A stretch of DNA of 21,450 nt from Ichthyophonus hoferi (Eukaryota; Opisthokonta; Ichthyosporea; Ichthyophonida; Ichthyophonidae), in contig NAOQ01000187.1 of NCBI GenBank assembly GCA_002751075.1, positions 83,964-105,413 on the forward strand. The letters are read 5' to 3'. The position numbers were made by a program, and so were the translations under genes. How positions within the stretch are numbered: the first letter of the stretch is position 1; the number at the start of each line of letters is the position of its first letter. The notes below the pieces were generated by a model, which had not been told where the DNA came from, did not search any database, and was given only the letters and a program-made list of their open reading frames with translations. This document shows positions 1-10,318 of the stretch, piece after piece.

Positions 1-59
<59 letters not shown>

Positions 60-88
60 TTTATTTTTATTATTATTATTATTATTAT
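1..88. repeat. (TTA)n microsatellite at the left edge
   Basis: An almost pure TTA trinucleotide run is interrupted only around 58-70 by T-rich units. On the minus strand it reads (TAA)n and lies just 3' of the stop of the thrombospondin-repeat gene. It contains minus-strand AATAAA at 60-65, so it may also supply that gene's polyadenylation signal. It may extend beyond the window. Confidence 0.95.
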
Positions 89-130
89 ATAAGATCATCC
101 TACCAAATACAGAATATTTTATGTCTTGTC

Positions 131-502
131 TTAGAACATAAGGACACAAGCAACAGCGGCAAATGCTGCTACAGAGAGGGTATAGCAGCACTAGAAACAC
201 CTCTAGTAGGACCGGGAAAATTAGGAGGCCTTACAAGAGCGGAAGAGGAGGCTGACTGAGCACGTATCTCGGGGACACTCATTGTTAGTTGTTCCATTTA
301 TTTTGCAAGCACCACCAAACTTTGCCTCCTCAGTGATATTGAAACGCATGCGGGTTTTAACTGATCGGCAATCTGTAGAGCACGCAGACCACTCACTCCA
401 ACTGGAAATACAGTCGATGGGTGTGCGCTTGATTAGAACTCTCTGATCACAGCTACTTACAGAAGCGTATTCGGTGATGTTGGTAACGCGATAGTCACAG
501 GG
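131..502 (-). CDS. Thrombospondin type 1 repeat protein, two 3' exons (partial)
   Basis: Minus-strand exons at 502-235 (89 codons plus one base) and 168-131, with a 66-nt intron (GTAAGG donor at 234-229, pyrimidine-rich CTGTAG acceptor). The large exon encodes a TSP1 domain: residues DCISSWSEWSACSTDC, then a basic KTRMR strand and further cysteines ending in PRDTC, six cysteines in all as in group 2 repeats of the spondin kind. Such domains are extracellular and bind matrix or glycans. The last exon adds a short hydrophobic tail, SAFAAVACVLMF, before TAA, which could be a GPI-attachment signal or membrane anchor. The exon's 5' limit uses a CAAG acceptor at 503 with a branch-point-like TACTGAC upstream; an in-frame TGA lies just beyond, so it cannot be a first exon. 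Without the 66-nt intron the frame would end in SCKAS then stop. No start exon was found before ATP6AP1, so the gene is incomplete here. Confidence 0.65.
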
Positions 503-1735
503 CTTGCCATTTAACAGTCAGTAAATGTTTACATATTTCCTGAAGACAATGTTATTAATCTATACCAACTGTTTATTTAATAATTTGAAATCGTTTTGAT
601 TTTGATTTTGATTTTGATTTTTGATTTTGATCTTTTGATTTTGAAAAATTGCAAGTTTTGATAACTATAACTCCAATGATTGGATCAGGCAAAAAATTAC
701 CAGCTTCACGGGTTATTCCCAAGGCTAGGGATTTTTAATGAGAATAAAATTTAATCGCATTTTTATCTTCTTTTGGCGGGAAAAGCAATAATCAGTCTGA
801 GATTAATTAATAATTAAATTTTAAAGTCGGATTAATTTGTGATTAATATGTATCTAAGCGACATACCTAAAACCTGAAATTTTACGTTTGATAAGGCTGA
901 CAGCGTAGTTATGTTTTGATAGTTGTTGGCTTATAATTATAGCTAGTAGTATTTATTTTTAAAATGCACATTTACCTATTTAACACAATCACATAACATA
1001 TTCGGGATCATTTTCTTAAGAAAGAAATTGTGTATAGTAACTTAGTGTGTGTTAAGGATAATAATCATGAATGTCTTGATGTTATCTTATTCTGTTGGTC
1101 CAAAGAAGAATATTCAAATTTGCAATAGAGGGAAAAAAATGCAATGGCATTATTGTATTATCCTTATAGTTGTAGATAATGTGCGAATGCTAGATAATTG
1201 TTGTTATGTTCTGATGGTAAGGATATTAATAGATACCTAAGTGTATAACTGATTGTCATACAAAATTTAAAAATTAGTGGCCATTATATTTACTAGATAG
1301 CAATACTAAAATAACTTCCCGCTTATAGCCATGCATTACTTGATTTATAGATAAGACAGTATATATGTATAAAAAGTGAAATATTATATATGAAATTGTA
1401 TTAGTAGTTGGTAGATTATCATGACTATGATCTGGTCCTTTTCCAACGGTTTGAGGTATGAGAAGAAGCCGTGCATCTAGGGGTAGTCTTTTGGCAGGTA
1501 AAGAGCAAATAGATAACATTTTATATGCAATTCTAGACTTGTGCTGAGTAAATATTCCTTGTACAATATGTGAATATGAGTAACTATAGGTACAAATATA
1601 TAAGTAGAAGTGTAAGTATAAGTATACGTTCATGAATACATATTTATGGAAAAAAATGTAAATACACGCAAACTATGAAACAAAATGTAAAAAAATGAAA
1701 GGACATCTCATTCAACCCTTGACTTTTAATAGGGT
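503..1735. other. AT-rich intergenic stretch, no gene resolved
   Basis: This lies between the thrombospondin-repeat exon and the ATP6AP1 stop codon, both on the minus strand. It should hold the ATP6AP1 3' UTR and, if the thrombospondin gene is not interrupted, its upstream exons. I checked the minus strand for a signal-peptide start exon with a GT donor and found none convincing. The short open frames here have no family resemblance. It holds a GATTTT-type microsatellite (593-645) and one copy of a short dispersed repeat (1472-1500). Confidence 0.6.
593..645. repeat. (GATTTT)n imperfect hexanucleotide repeat
   Basis: About eight GATTTT units, two of them altered by an extra T or a TC insertion. 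It lies upstream of the thrombospondin exon in transcription order, probably in an intron or spacer. Confidence 0.9.
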
Positions 1736-1740
1736 TTATT
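1735..1740 (-). terminator. AATAAA polyadenylation signal overlapping the ATP6AP1 stop codon
   Basis: The minus strand reads GGAATAAACCC, so the hexamer AATAAA contains the TAA stop of the last exon. If used, cleavage would follow within a few tens of bases and leave a very short 3' UTR. Other A-rich signals downstream cannot be excluded. Confidence 0.35.
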
Positions 1741-4700
1741 CCTTGCCCATCATTGGTATGTTCGGATCCTGGAAGCGGAGGGGACCTTGAATTTCCATTA
1801 TAAGATAAATACCAGGGGCAAGAATGAGAAGGAACATAAAGAGAACAAAAAGAACTGAGAGGATCACTGGAGTAAGGTATCTGCAAAGGATGTAGGGGAA
1901 GGGGGAAATAGAAAAAGGAGTGTGAGAGGGATAGAGAAAAAAAAAGTTACATTGTACATCTAGATACAATTTTATAAAATATGATTAAAACTGTAAACAA
2001 TATTGTCATGTGTTTAAAAAATAGTCTTTCAAAACTGTACTGCCACAATTATTTAAAAAACATGATTTGGTCCCATATGTATATACTTACATGTAAGAAA
2101 AACATCATAATATATAATCCATAATAATATGTAACAACATAGAGTAGCATCCATGTCCGTATCTTACAATATATGACACTAGATAACAAACTATAGCAAC
2201 ATAGCCCCTTGCCCTCTGTGGTAAACATAATACCTATTCTGATGTTCTCCCAGTGTATCTTCCTGTGCGTCACCAAGTGTACGTTTTGCAAAATGATTGA
2301 AGTTCTATAATGATACGGTAATTAGATTAGTAATCAATATGATTGGGTATATTTCGTGATCCATCAGAACCTTTCAATCCTAAAAGAACTATAATTAGGT
2401 ATATATCACAATTTTAACTTCGGCCAATAATATGCTTTATGCTTTCTTAAATAAATATAAGTAGTAAAATATAGATCAATTGGATAAGTCGCAAAAATTA
2501 GTATTTAGTTGCTGATTGCACAATCTTTCTCCAATCATAAAGCTAGAACTGTGTGGTGTGATCAAGGCCTAAAAAGGATTCAAATATATGATTGTACTAA
2601 AAGATAGAGTATACAATTGTAGCTATATATACACATATGGATATACATACCTCTCCCTCTCCCTTATCTATTACATCTCTTCTTCTTCTTCTTCCCTTTC
2701 TATTCATCTAATCATTACTCACTCTTCTTCCCTTTCTATTCATCTAATCATTACTCACTCTTCTTCCCTTTCTATTCATCTAATCATTACTCACTCTTCT
2801 TCCCTTTCTATTCATCTAATCATTACTCACCATTTTAGCATCAACTGATGAGGGGCCAGAAGCAGACCATGCTGACATAAAGCTTCCACGAGTATACTTT
2901 GCTACTTTTTCGTTCACTTCAGCTACCAGTTCATCTAAAACCCAGTAAACCATTGGCTAAAAATCATGATTACCTTTCAATTTAAACTTAAAAATTGGAA
3001 ATATTTATTATATTGGGCTCCTTGGGTATAAATCGAAGCAAATCATATGATTAAACTGGAAAGCCCTCATATTAACCCATGGTCAATGAATGTAGTGTGA
3101 TATATTGAAGTTTAACTTCGGTTGGCCAATAATCATGTGTATTCAAATGTATTATATTATATTATCCTCTTTCAAATTATATCAACCTATAGAGGTTCAT
3201 GGTAGTGAAATTTATAACCAATAAATACTCAGGGAAATAAGTGTCAACAAATAGGAAGCCTGTATTCATTCTCGAGAAACATGCATGTGCTTGTTCATAC
3301 AGCATCGCTAATTACATATAACCTAAGTTATTGATCTACTCATTTAAATAGGCATAGATAGTTTCAATTTCGTTTAATACAATATAATATAATACAGTCT
3401 ACTATATATACAGGATCAGAAAGCAGACAGTAGAAAGTATTACCATTCTTAGCCAGATTGTCCTTCCCATCGGCTAAAGGTACAAGCACAAAGACCGGTT
3501 CCTTGGTGAAATCAAGGGAATCCAACTGCTCACGATCTACACACAAGCCAATTAAAATGCATCAGTATAAGTAATCATTCAAATTCAAGTCATTCGTTGC
3601 ATGTATTAAACTTAGTTGTGGTATTTCATAAAATTGCAGTGAAAATGTAACATTTTCATCTTTCTAATTGAATTTGCCTCTTTCCACTTACGTCACAACC
3701 ATTCCCATTGGCGGACTCTTGCCAGTTTCAGATATAGTCATATAACTTTATCGGTTATGGAAATTTTATTTTTAATTTGGTAAAATGTATTTTAATTGGG
3801 TCCAAAATGTACAATAAAACGTGTGGGTATAAACGTAAACCAATTGCAGATAGCCTAGATTCAATATTATGATTAGGATTAGTTGTTTTAAATAATATTA
3901 AGGTCAAATTACTATCCCTATCAGTTACCTCTAGCAATAAAAGATTAAAATAATAGTGTTAATTTTTAAAGAGACACGTACAGTTTTAAATAACAAAGAT
4001 GAAGAGGCTTATTCATAACTATATATATATATATCCATCTTTATATATTATACATTGCTTACATATCCACATACCTTCAATGGTAACCATATTGTCCCCA
4101 CTCATACTTTTAAATAAGTTCTTTATTCTTTCCCCTCCCTCTTTCACCTCATCAAGTGCCACAGAGGAACGGTTGTCTACGGCCCTGACAGCCCTCTGGG
4201 ATATTTTTTTTAATATAATGTTATTAGTGGTGTAGAGATAAAATAAAAAATATATAGGTGGCAAAAATAGAGAATTAACCCGAGGAGTGGGGAAGATAGG
4301 GTATTTCTATAATAAAAATAGTAGCAACAGTAGTAGTGGTAATAGCAACAGTAGTAGTAATAATAGTAATAATAACTGTAGTAGTGCTAATTGCAGTGGT
4401 AGTAACGATAATAAAGGTAATACTAATATTAGTAATAATAATTATAACAATAACAATAATAATAATAATAGAGTATACCTTAAGATTGGCAAAGGCATCA
4501 CCCTGCCCACCGCCACTGCGAAAATCACCTAGACTGAACTGAGAGTGTATGTGTATTCGTCAATATACATCTCAACATATGATTGTATTTACATATATGC
4601 ATCTAGATATATATAAATATACACATATACATATACATATAGATACATATATATGCATACACATAGATATAGATATAAATATAGATATAGATATAGACAT

Positions 4701-6827
4701 ACATATAGATACATATACATATACATATGAATGTGCACATATCAACAAAATATACACACATATGCTATTAATATATATATTATATGCCTGAGTGAAAATA
4801 ACTAGTTTTTTGTTAAATAGTGGAGATGACATGGCACACACATTTATATGTATATATACCTCTATATATGTATGTAATTAATATACTAGTTAATGTGAAT
4901 ATAATACTCAAAACGCTTACTATTAAACACTGTCCAATCAACAAGTAAATAAATACTAAATTACTAAGGATCGCCTTCACTCGTTAATAAGAAGTAAACT
5001 ATAGAATACAGATAATATTCAAGAAAATTGCCTTATATAAACCATTATACACTTATAAATAATAGTGACTTTTCCTATAATAACTAAAAAATTAAAATTA
5101 AAATTCAAACAAGAAATAGAAAAACACACCTTATTATGCAGATATAAAACAAACACCTTGGTCTCCTAGGGGTAGGGGGGTTTATTAGCATGTAACCCTA
5201 TGAAAATTCACATAGAGTTTAGAATAAAAAAGGTCAAATGGTATATATAAGATAGCTATATTATATATATCGGGTTAGAACTGTATTATATTACCCTATT
5301 GAATATCCTAATTATACATTTTTTTACTTTTAGTACGGAAATATCATATAGTTATAATAGTTCCAACAACTTCAAAATGGGAATTTTATACGGAATTACT
5401 ACTAAACTGTTAACATATCCATTTAAATTAATAGATCGAACACAAAAATTGGTATCTAATCCTTGCTTCACCTTAATTTTTCACGCAAAATACACCAAAT
5501 AAAACCGTTTGAATCCTAGTTAAAGTTTGGATAATGGCCAGTAAAATAATAGGTAATAGGAAGCAATAGGCGGAGATAGAGAGATATAATGCATGATGTT
5601 CAAGCAATGGAAACTGCCCATTCTCCTCTCTATATAGAGCCACGCAAATATACAGACTCGTTTAATGACTGGCCCATTTTTAATGAGTTTTTGGACCCAA
5701 TAAAATAATCTGTATAAACTACCACAACTAGGGGAATCTTTAGTTTCCATAGCTCATTTGTGAAATAAAAAAATATGGAAGGGTACATGTATATAGGATA
5801 GTAGGCCATAGTGTAGGTGTGTGTTTATAGTGGTATAATAATATAACTGTAGGACAATATGATATACTGTAGATGTATGTATGATGGTATCATCGTATAA
5901 TAGCATAATAGGATGATAATATACTACAACAATGGTATAATATTATATGCATGTATGTATGTATGTATGTATGTATGTATGTATGTATGTATGTATGTAT
6001 GTATGTATGTATGTAGGTATATATGTATGTGTGTAGGTATGATAGCATAATATAAAGATAGTGTGATAATATGTTACATATATAAATAACTAAACATATC
6101 TAAATAAAACAGGCATACTCATGCTAAGACAAAACAAAACTAATAAGAAGAAAATTATATAACGAGAAACAGTAACTTACAGGGTTTGACTTCTTTATAA
6201 TTTCCTCCAAGTCTGGTACTGTAACGCTGAAAGAGTCGGACGACTTAGGGGAAAAAGTACTGTATAGTGATAGAAATGATTAGATGATATATCGTTATAA
6301 TGAACGTATGGTAGGTTGTGTAATTATGCGTGTATAATAGACTGTAAGTGTATGTGCATATGATGTGATGAGAATGATTTTTTTTTTGAACAAACCAAAT
6401 ATAAAATTGTGTTAAAGTGTATGCTGGTGTGTTTCTGTTTAAGGACTAAAGAAGAAGAAAAGGTGATGTGTATGGTTACATAGAATCCATTGAAATATAT
6501 ATATATATATATAAGTAAATGTAGGTTTAAGTGTGTAGGTGTGTTTATGTACCTATGCTTAAAATATATATTTAGCATGCATATAGTGTAAAGTTGTATT
6601 AATATTAAGATAAAGTAATTATATCGATAATCGTAACAGAGTATATGTAAATATATACAGAAGAGTGCATTTTTTGTATTTATCTGGTTGTACTAACAAT
6701 ATTATTAATGTTTTGAAAGCCAAAAACCAAAAAACCAAAAAACATACGCAGATGAAGACCACATAAGAAGAGGGACATTAGCCATAGCTGCCCCTATCAG
6801 GCTGGCAAGCACTAACAGACGAGTCAT
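1736..6827 (-). CDS. ATP6AP1: V-ATPase accessory subunit S1 (Ac45/Voa1-like), nine exons, complete
   Basis: Exons on the minus strand: 6827-6748, 6259-6181, 5165-5130, 4538-4479, 4195-4075, 3536-3444, 2934-2831, 2304-2234, 1880-1736. All junctions are GT-AG with compatible phases and give 262 residues. Seen: a signal peptide (about 1-16), then mature NVPLLMWSSS, the Ac45 N-terminal motif; ETKVFVLYLHNK followed by FSLGDF, matching the vertebrate LLFLQDKLSIEDF region; GDAFANLK, matching DSAFSNL; EPVFVLVPLADG and DELVAEVN, matching the LPALLLIRLP and NDEVIGQV blocks; an NRS glycosylation sequon near residue 93; one membrane span (about 217-240); and a short cytosolic tail with RFQDP, resembling RFDD of Ac45. 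In known systems this subunit associates with the V-ATPase Vo sector and guides its assembly in the secretory pathway. Oddity: vertebrate Ac45 (about 460-470 residues) has a second luminal domain before the span that is absent here, so the length is close to yeast Voa1 (about 265). Introns are 283-1015 nt and hold mostly simple repeats. Confidence 0.88.
2412..3136. repeat. Two short direct copies of a TTAACTTCGG...CCAATAAT motif
   Basis: Copies at about 2412-2434 and 3111-3136 share TTTAACTTCGG followed by GGCCAATAAT and ATG; the second has a few extra bases in the middle. They sit in ATP6AP1 introns 7 and 6 on either side of exon 7. They may be remnants of a dispersed short element or of a local duplication. 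Confidence 0.5.
2687..2830 (-). repeat. Perfect 4 x 36-bp minisatellite containing repeated splice donors
   Basis: Units 2687-2722, 2723-2758, 2759-2794 and 2795-2830 are identical. Read on the minus (coding) strand each starts with GTGAGTAATG, a strong 5' splice site. The most upstream one (2830-2825) is the donor of ATP6AP1 exon 7. A CTT-rich run (2677-2694) flanks the array on its far side. Use of any later donor would extend exon 7 into VSND followed by a stop. Confidence 0.95.
4311..4471. repeat. Trinucleotide-periodic tract (AGT/AAC/AAT), ATP6AP1 intron 4
   Basis: About 160 bp of interspersed AGT, AAC, AAT and GGT triplets end as pure (AAT)n next to the exon 4 donor. On the plus strand it gives a Ser/Asn-rich open frame, but that is a by-product of the triplet repeat and not a gene. 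It occupies more than half of the 283-nt intron. Confidence 0.85.
4590..4735. repeat. (ATACAT/ATAGAT)n hexanucleotide tract
   Basis: An imperfect array of ATACAT and ATAGAT units lies in ATP6AP1 intron 3, just upstream of exon 4 in transcription order. Its open frames on both strands are low-complexity (IDIDID and ISISIS runs) and are not genes. Confidence 0.9.
5951..6014. repeat. (ATGT)16 tetranucleotide microsatellite
   Basis: Sixteen perfect ATGT units lie in ATP6AP1 intron 2, followed by imperfect GTAG/GTAT units. It should be highly polymorphic in length. Intron 2 (5166-6180) is the longest intron of the gene and otherwise shows only AT-rich sequence. Confidence 0.95.
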
Positions 6828-6880
6828 ATTTGCTATTTAATAATCTTTATAATATATATAATAAAATACAAGTATAAATC

Positions 6881-6913
<33 letters not shown>

Positions 6914-7618
6914 TATATATACTAGAGTTATGAAACAGATTTGGGGTTTATTGTAGTAGAATTTGGAATCAGTAGATTAACCAGCACTGTTAAAATTTTA
7001 ATTTTAATGTTTTTTTTAATATTCTTTAGCCAACAAATTGTTAATACTATATTAAATTAAAATTAATTCATTATATGTTGGGCTAGACATTTAATGTCAT
7101 TAAATAAAGTTGAATATTTGAGGTTGAAGTGTTAAATATTTAATTTAATATATAATGTAAACCCAGAGCAAAATTGGGATTTTAATGCGATGGAGTGTAA
7201 TTAATTACTAGTTAGTTGCTCTTTTATGTTTTTTAAATTGTTAAAAATGAAAATATTTGCTCTAAAATATAATATGTTTAAATGATACGATTGAAAAAAC
7301 TGTGATTTAAACCTTACTCCTTAAATAATTTGTTAACTCGCTAATATGAAGGCCAATTATAATACGCACACTAAGTACATCAGCTACTATTGATTGGTAT
7401 TTCTATAATAGAGGGTCTCTAAAAATCACGGTATGTTAATTACGTTTTACACCTTTGTAAGTGCTACAAGGTAAATTGCTGTAATCTCCAAGTATTGATA
7501 TGTATGACAACCAGTAATCTTTACTATTAATACAAGACTGTTTGATATTAGTAAAAAAAAATGTGAAAAGGCAGGGTAGACCATAAAAATAATCTGAAGT
7601 ATCCTAGACAATTTATAG

Positions 7619-7642
7619 ATCTGTGGTAGTCTTTGGCAGGTA
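7619..7642. repeat. Short dispersed repeat, second copy of 1472-1500
   Basis: The string GGTAGTCTTTGGCAGGTA occurs here and, with one extra T, at about 1482-1500; the flanking ATCT is also shared. The two copies are 6 kb apart in different intergenic regions, which suggests a dispersed element, but no element boundaries or terminal repeats could be defined. Confidence 0.5.
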
Positions 7643-8010
7643 GTGTTGAAACAAAAAAAAAATAACAGGGTAAACATGCCCTGTTTTATGTTATGCCGTA
7701 CCCTGACAATGACACATTTCAGGTGGCGGACTATAGCGTGAAAAAAATAGAAACTGCTTCACAACCACTTAGTAGCTACGTTATACTCTTTTAAACGCAT
7801 ATGATATGATGAAACTGAATTCGTAGAACTCTGTGCAATATGGTGTACAGGAATTTATCTCAATGTGAATCATTATTGTGTAGGTTTGATAAGTAATTTC
7901 TCCACTATCGTACATGTTAGCTAAATAATAATTAATACCCAATAATAGCAGATAATAAATAGATATATTATCTTTTATATTTTAGTAAAAAGAAATAAAT
8001 AAGTAAGTAA

Positions 8011-8146
8011 TTATTGTAACAGACTGCACATGTTCCTACAAAATGCGTAAATTTATAGTGGCAGGGTGGGTATAATTATCTATCATATTTCGTAAATAAG
8101 GAATTATTGTTAACAAACTGCACATGTTCCATCAAACTACGTGATC
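8011..8146. repeat. Diverged 45-bp direct repeat
   Basis: Copies at about 8011-8055 and 8102-8146 share TTATTGT-AACA-ACTGCACATGTTCC followed by CAAA-T-CGT, with a few substitutions and a one-base gap. No coding potential is visible. It lies in the gap between ATP6AP1 and ISCA1. Confidence 0.65.
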
Positions 8147-10318
8147 AATTATATTTCGATCAACATATAGTTAAATAGTTAAGAAGATATATAATTGATT
8201 CATACCAATCATAATGACGTGATAGATGTATCATATCTAAATAAATCAATTGAACCAAATATGGTTATTTAAGAATTTTACGTCATGTGCATTTACACGA
8301 ACTTTGCAAACTGTGCAATGGTCACAGCGCTTAAAGAGTGTATGATTTTTTAAGACAAAGGTCTTAATGAAATAAATGAAAAAGTGTATTTTATTTTTAT
8401 AATTATAAAATTATAGAAAAAGCGGAGTATAAGAAAATATTTTTCTAAATATTGCTTCATTCTAAAATGCCTCATATATCTTATCACTTTTCCCAAGTAC
8501 GTTTGGTAACAAAATGATGAGTGTTCATTACTCATTACTCGCCGCCCTTATATCATTCTATTTGAAAGTGTTTATGATTGGATATAATGTTTTAATGACC
8601 TACCAGTCCACTGTTGAAATTCTAAAAAACAATGTTATTTAATTCATAAACAATATCAGGTTTAAATATTTTGAATTATGTTTTTAAGTTTAATTATTAC
8701 ACTAATATATGTACATAAAATTAATTTTATTATAATTAAATATTATTTTAAAATAAAAATAAAATACCTTTTATAAGAAATTACAATACAAATATACCCA
8801 ATAAATACCATTGTCTACTGGTATGTTTAGTAAGGCTATATGATTGGTTATTTATTAGTCTACAGAGTCATATAAATTATTGGTGGTAGATTAAATTGCT
8901 CTGTAATATCATGAAAATTAAAGTATATATTCGAGTATTAGTATGTATCATTATAATAATTAAAGTGTAGACATTATTTGAAGAAAAGTATAATTTAAGC
9001 CTTAAAGGTTTATTGTTATTGTGATTATAATACTTAAGAACAACAACGACAGAAAGGCCTAACAACCAGAAAATCATAATTAGGTATTTGTTTTTTAATT
9101 GCCATGGAAACTTAACACTAGCTATTCCTTATCCTATTTTCTGTCTAGAGGAGTGTACTATAATTAATACATATTTGCATGTATGAACCCATGGCAAATA
9201 AGATATCAAACCACTATAGGAATGAGGTCAAGGAAAAGGATAAGAGAGAAAGTAAAAAAGAGACAATGCTGGTATATAGAATATAAATTTAAACATAGCT
9301 TTAATTAAATGGAACTACCCACTTCTCCCTTGGTAAGCAAATGTAAAATTGTGAAATTTTAAATGAATCTCCACCAGTCGAGCTATCTCGGAGACAGTCA
9401 AGTATATGATGTGTAGTTTTATGTGTACATAATTATATTATACTGTGAATATAATTATATATATATAAGTAAGTACACAAGCTTTTACGTTAGAAAGTGT
9501 TGTAGAAGCTTTTTTGATGAAGATATAGACATGTTCACCACCTCGACCATGGTTAAGAAACCAAAAATAATAATCTTTTTAAAAAAATTCCATCTATTTC
9601 TATAACCTGTTTCTCTGTATATATGAGTAAGCACGGTTATAGGGGGAGATAATTGCGTTAAATAATTATGTATGTTTTTCTTTTTTTGTGTACGTGTAAT
9701 TTGGAGTTGTGCACGATTAATTAAGGGATACATTTCAGGGAATTGGTAGGCATAATTACAAACATGGCTGTATCATGATAACCCTAATCATGGTCATAAT
9801 AATAGTCCTATTCATGATTTTTTGTATTATACAACCTGCATAACAAAAGCCATGCATAGATACTGTTGCAACTGTTATTACGCACCTACATCATACATAT
9901 ACATATAACTATGGGATTTAGTTATAATTTGTTACGCTTGTTTGTCTTTTATCTTGTATAAGCGTAATTTTACGTGTATGTATAACATACCATAGCACAT
10001 TGATATTAGGACTACACAGAAAGAAAGACCAATAGCACCACATTAATACTAAATGTAAACCAAAGTATACTAAGTAAAATACCTCTACAAGTAGTTAGAC
10101 AGCCGTCATTTACCACGAAGATATTAATATAATTACTTACTAGTAATTGTTTGCTTATATGCACATACATACATGTACTGACAAAAAAATAACGTTACAT
10201 AAAATTCTCAGAAGAGTATGTGTATGTATGTATATATTTATATCTACGCACTCATTTGTCTAATATAATTTATCTTTTATCCAGCTTGTCTACTCCAGTG
10301 TGGGTGAAAGTTTTAAAA

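Larger units (their letters stand above)
6828..10318. other. AT-rich gap between divergent ATP6AP1 and ISCA1
   Basis: About 3.5 kb separates the two divergent start codons and should contain both promoters. I found no exon chain, RNA gene or transposon coding region in it. Visible structure: an (AT)n run (6883-6907), a hairpin with a 7-bp AACAGGG/CCCTGTT stem near 7663-7686, a diverged direct repeat (8011-8146), a small hairpin around 8351-8368, and an inverted 9-mer (9099-9107 with 9189-9197). Open frames near 7447-7677, 8877-9077 and 9423-9605 look like chance frames in AT-rich DNA. Confidence 0.6.

Noticed and set aside
1274-1633. Minus-strand 119-codon frame
   Set aside because: Tyr/Leu/Ile-rich low-complexity translation of AT-rich DNA. 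It was considered as the missing thrombospondin first exon, but no suitable donor or signal peptide was found.
2588-2848. Plus-strand open frame with four SSLSIHLIITH repeats
   Set aside because: Because 36 is a multiple of three, the minisatellite keeps any frame open. It is antisense to the ATP6AP1 exon 7 donor.
4287-4532. Plus-strand Ser/Asn-rich open frame
   Set aside because: It is created by an AGT/AAC/AAT triplet repeat and lies antisense to ATP6AP1 intron 4 and exon 4; amino-acid content follows the repeat.
5520-5750. Minus-strand 76-codon frame in ATP6AP1 intron 2
   Set aside because: No family resemblance, and the phase-0 junction from exon 2 to the 36-nt exon fits the protein family without it.
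9423-9605. Plus-strand frame ending in KKPKIIIFLKKFHLFL
   Set aside because: No recognised domain, no splice partners and a composition expected from AT-rich DNA.
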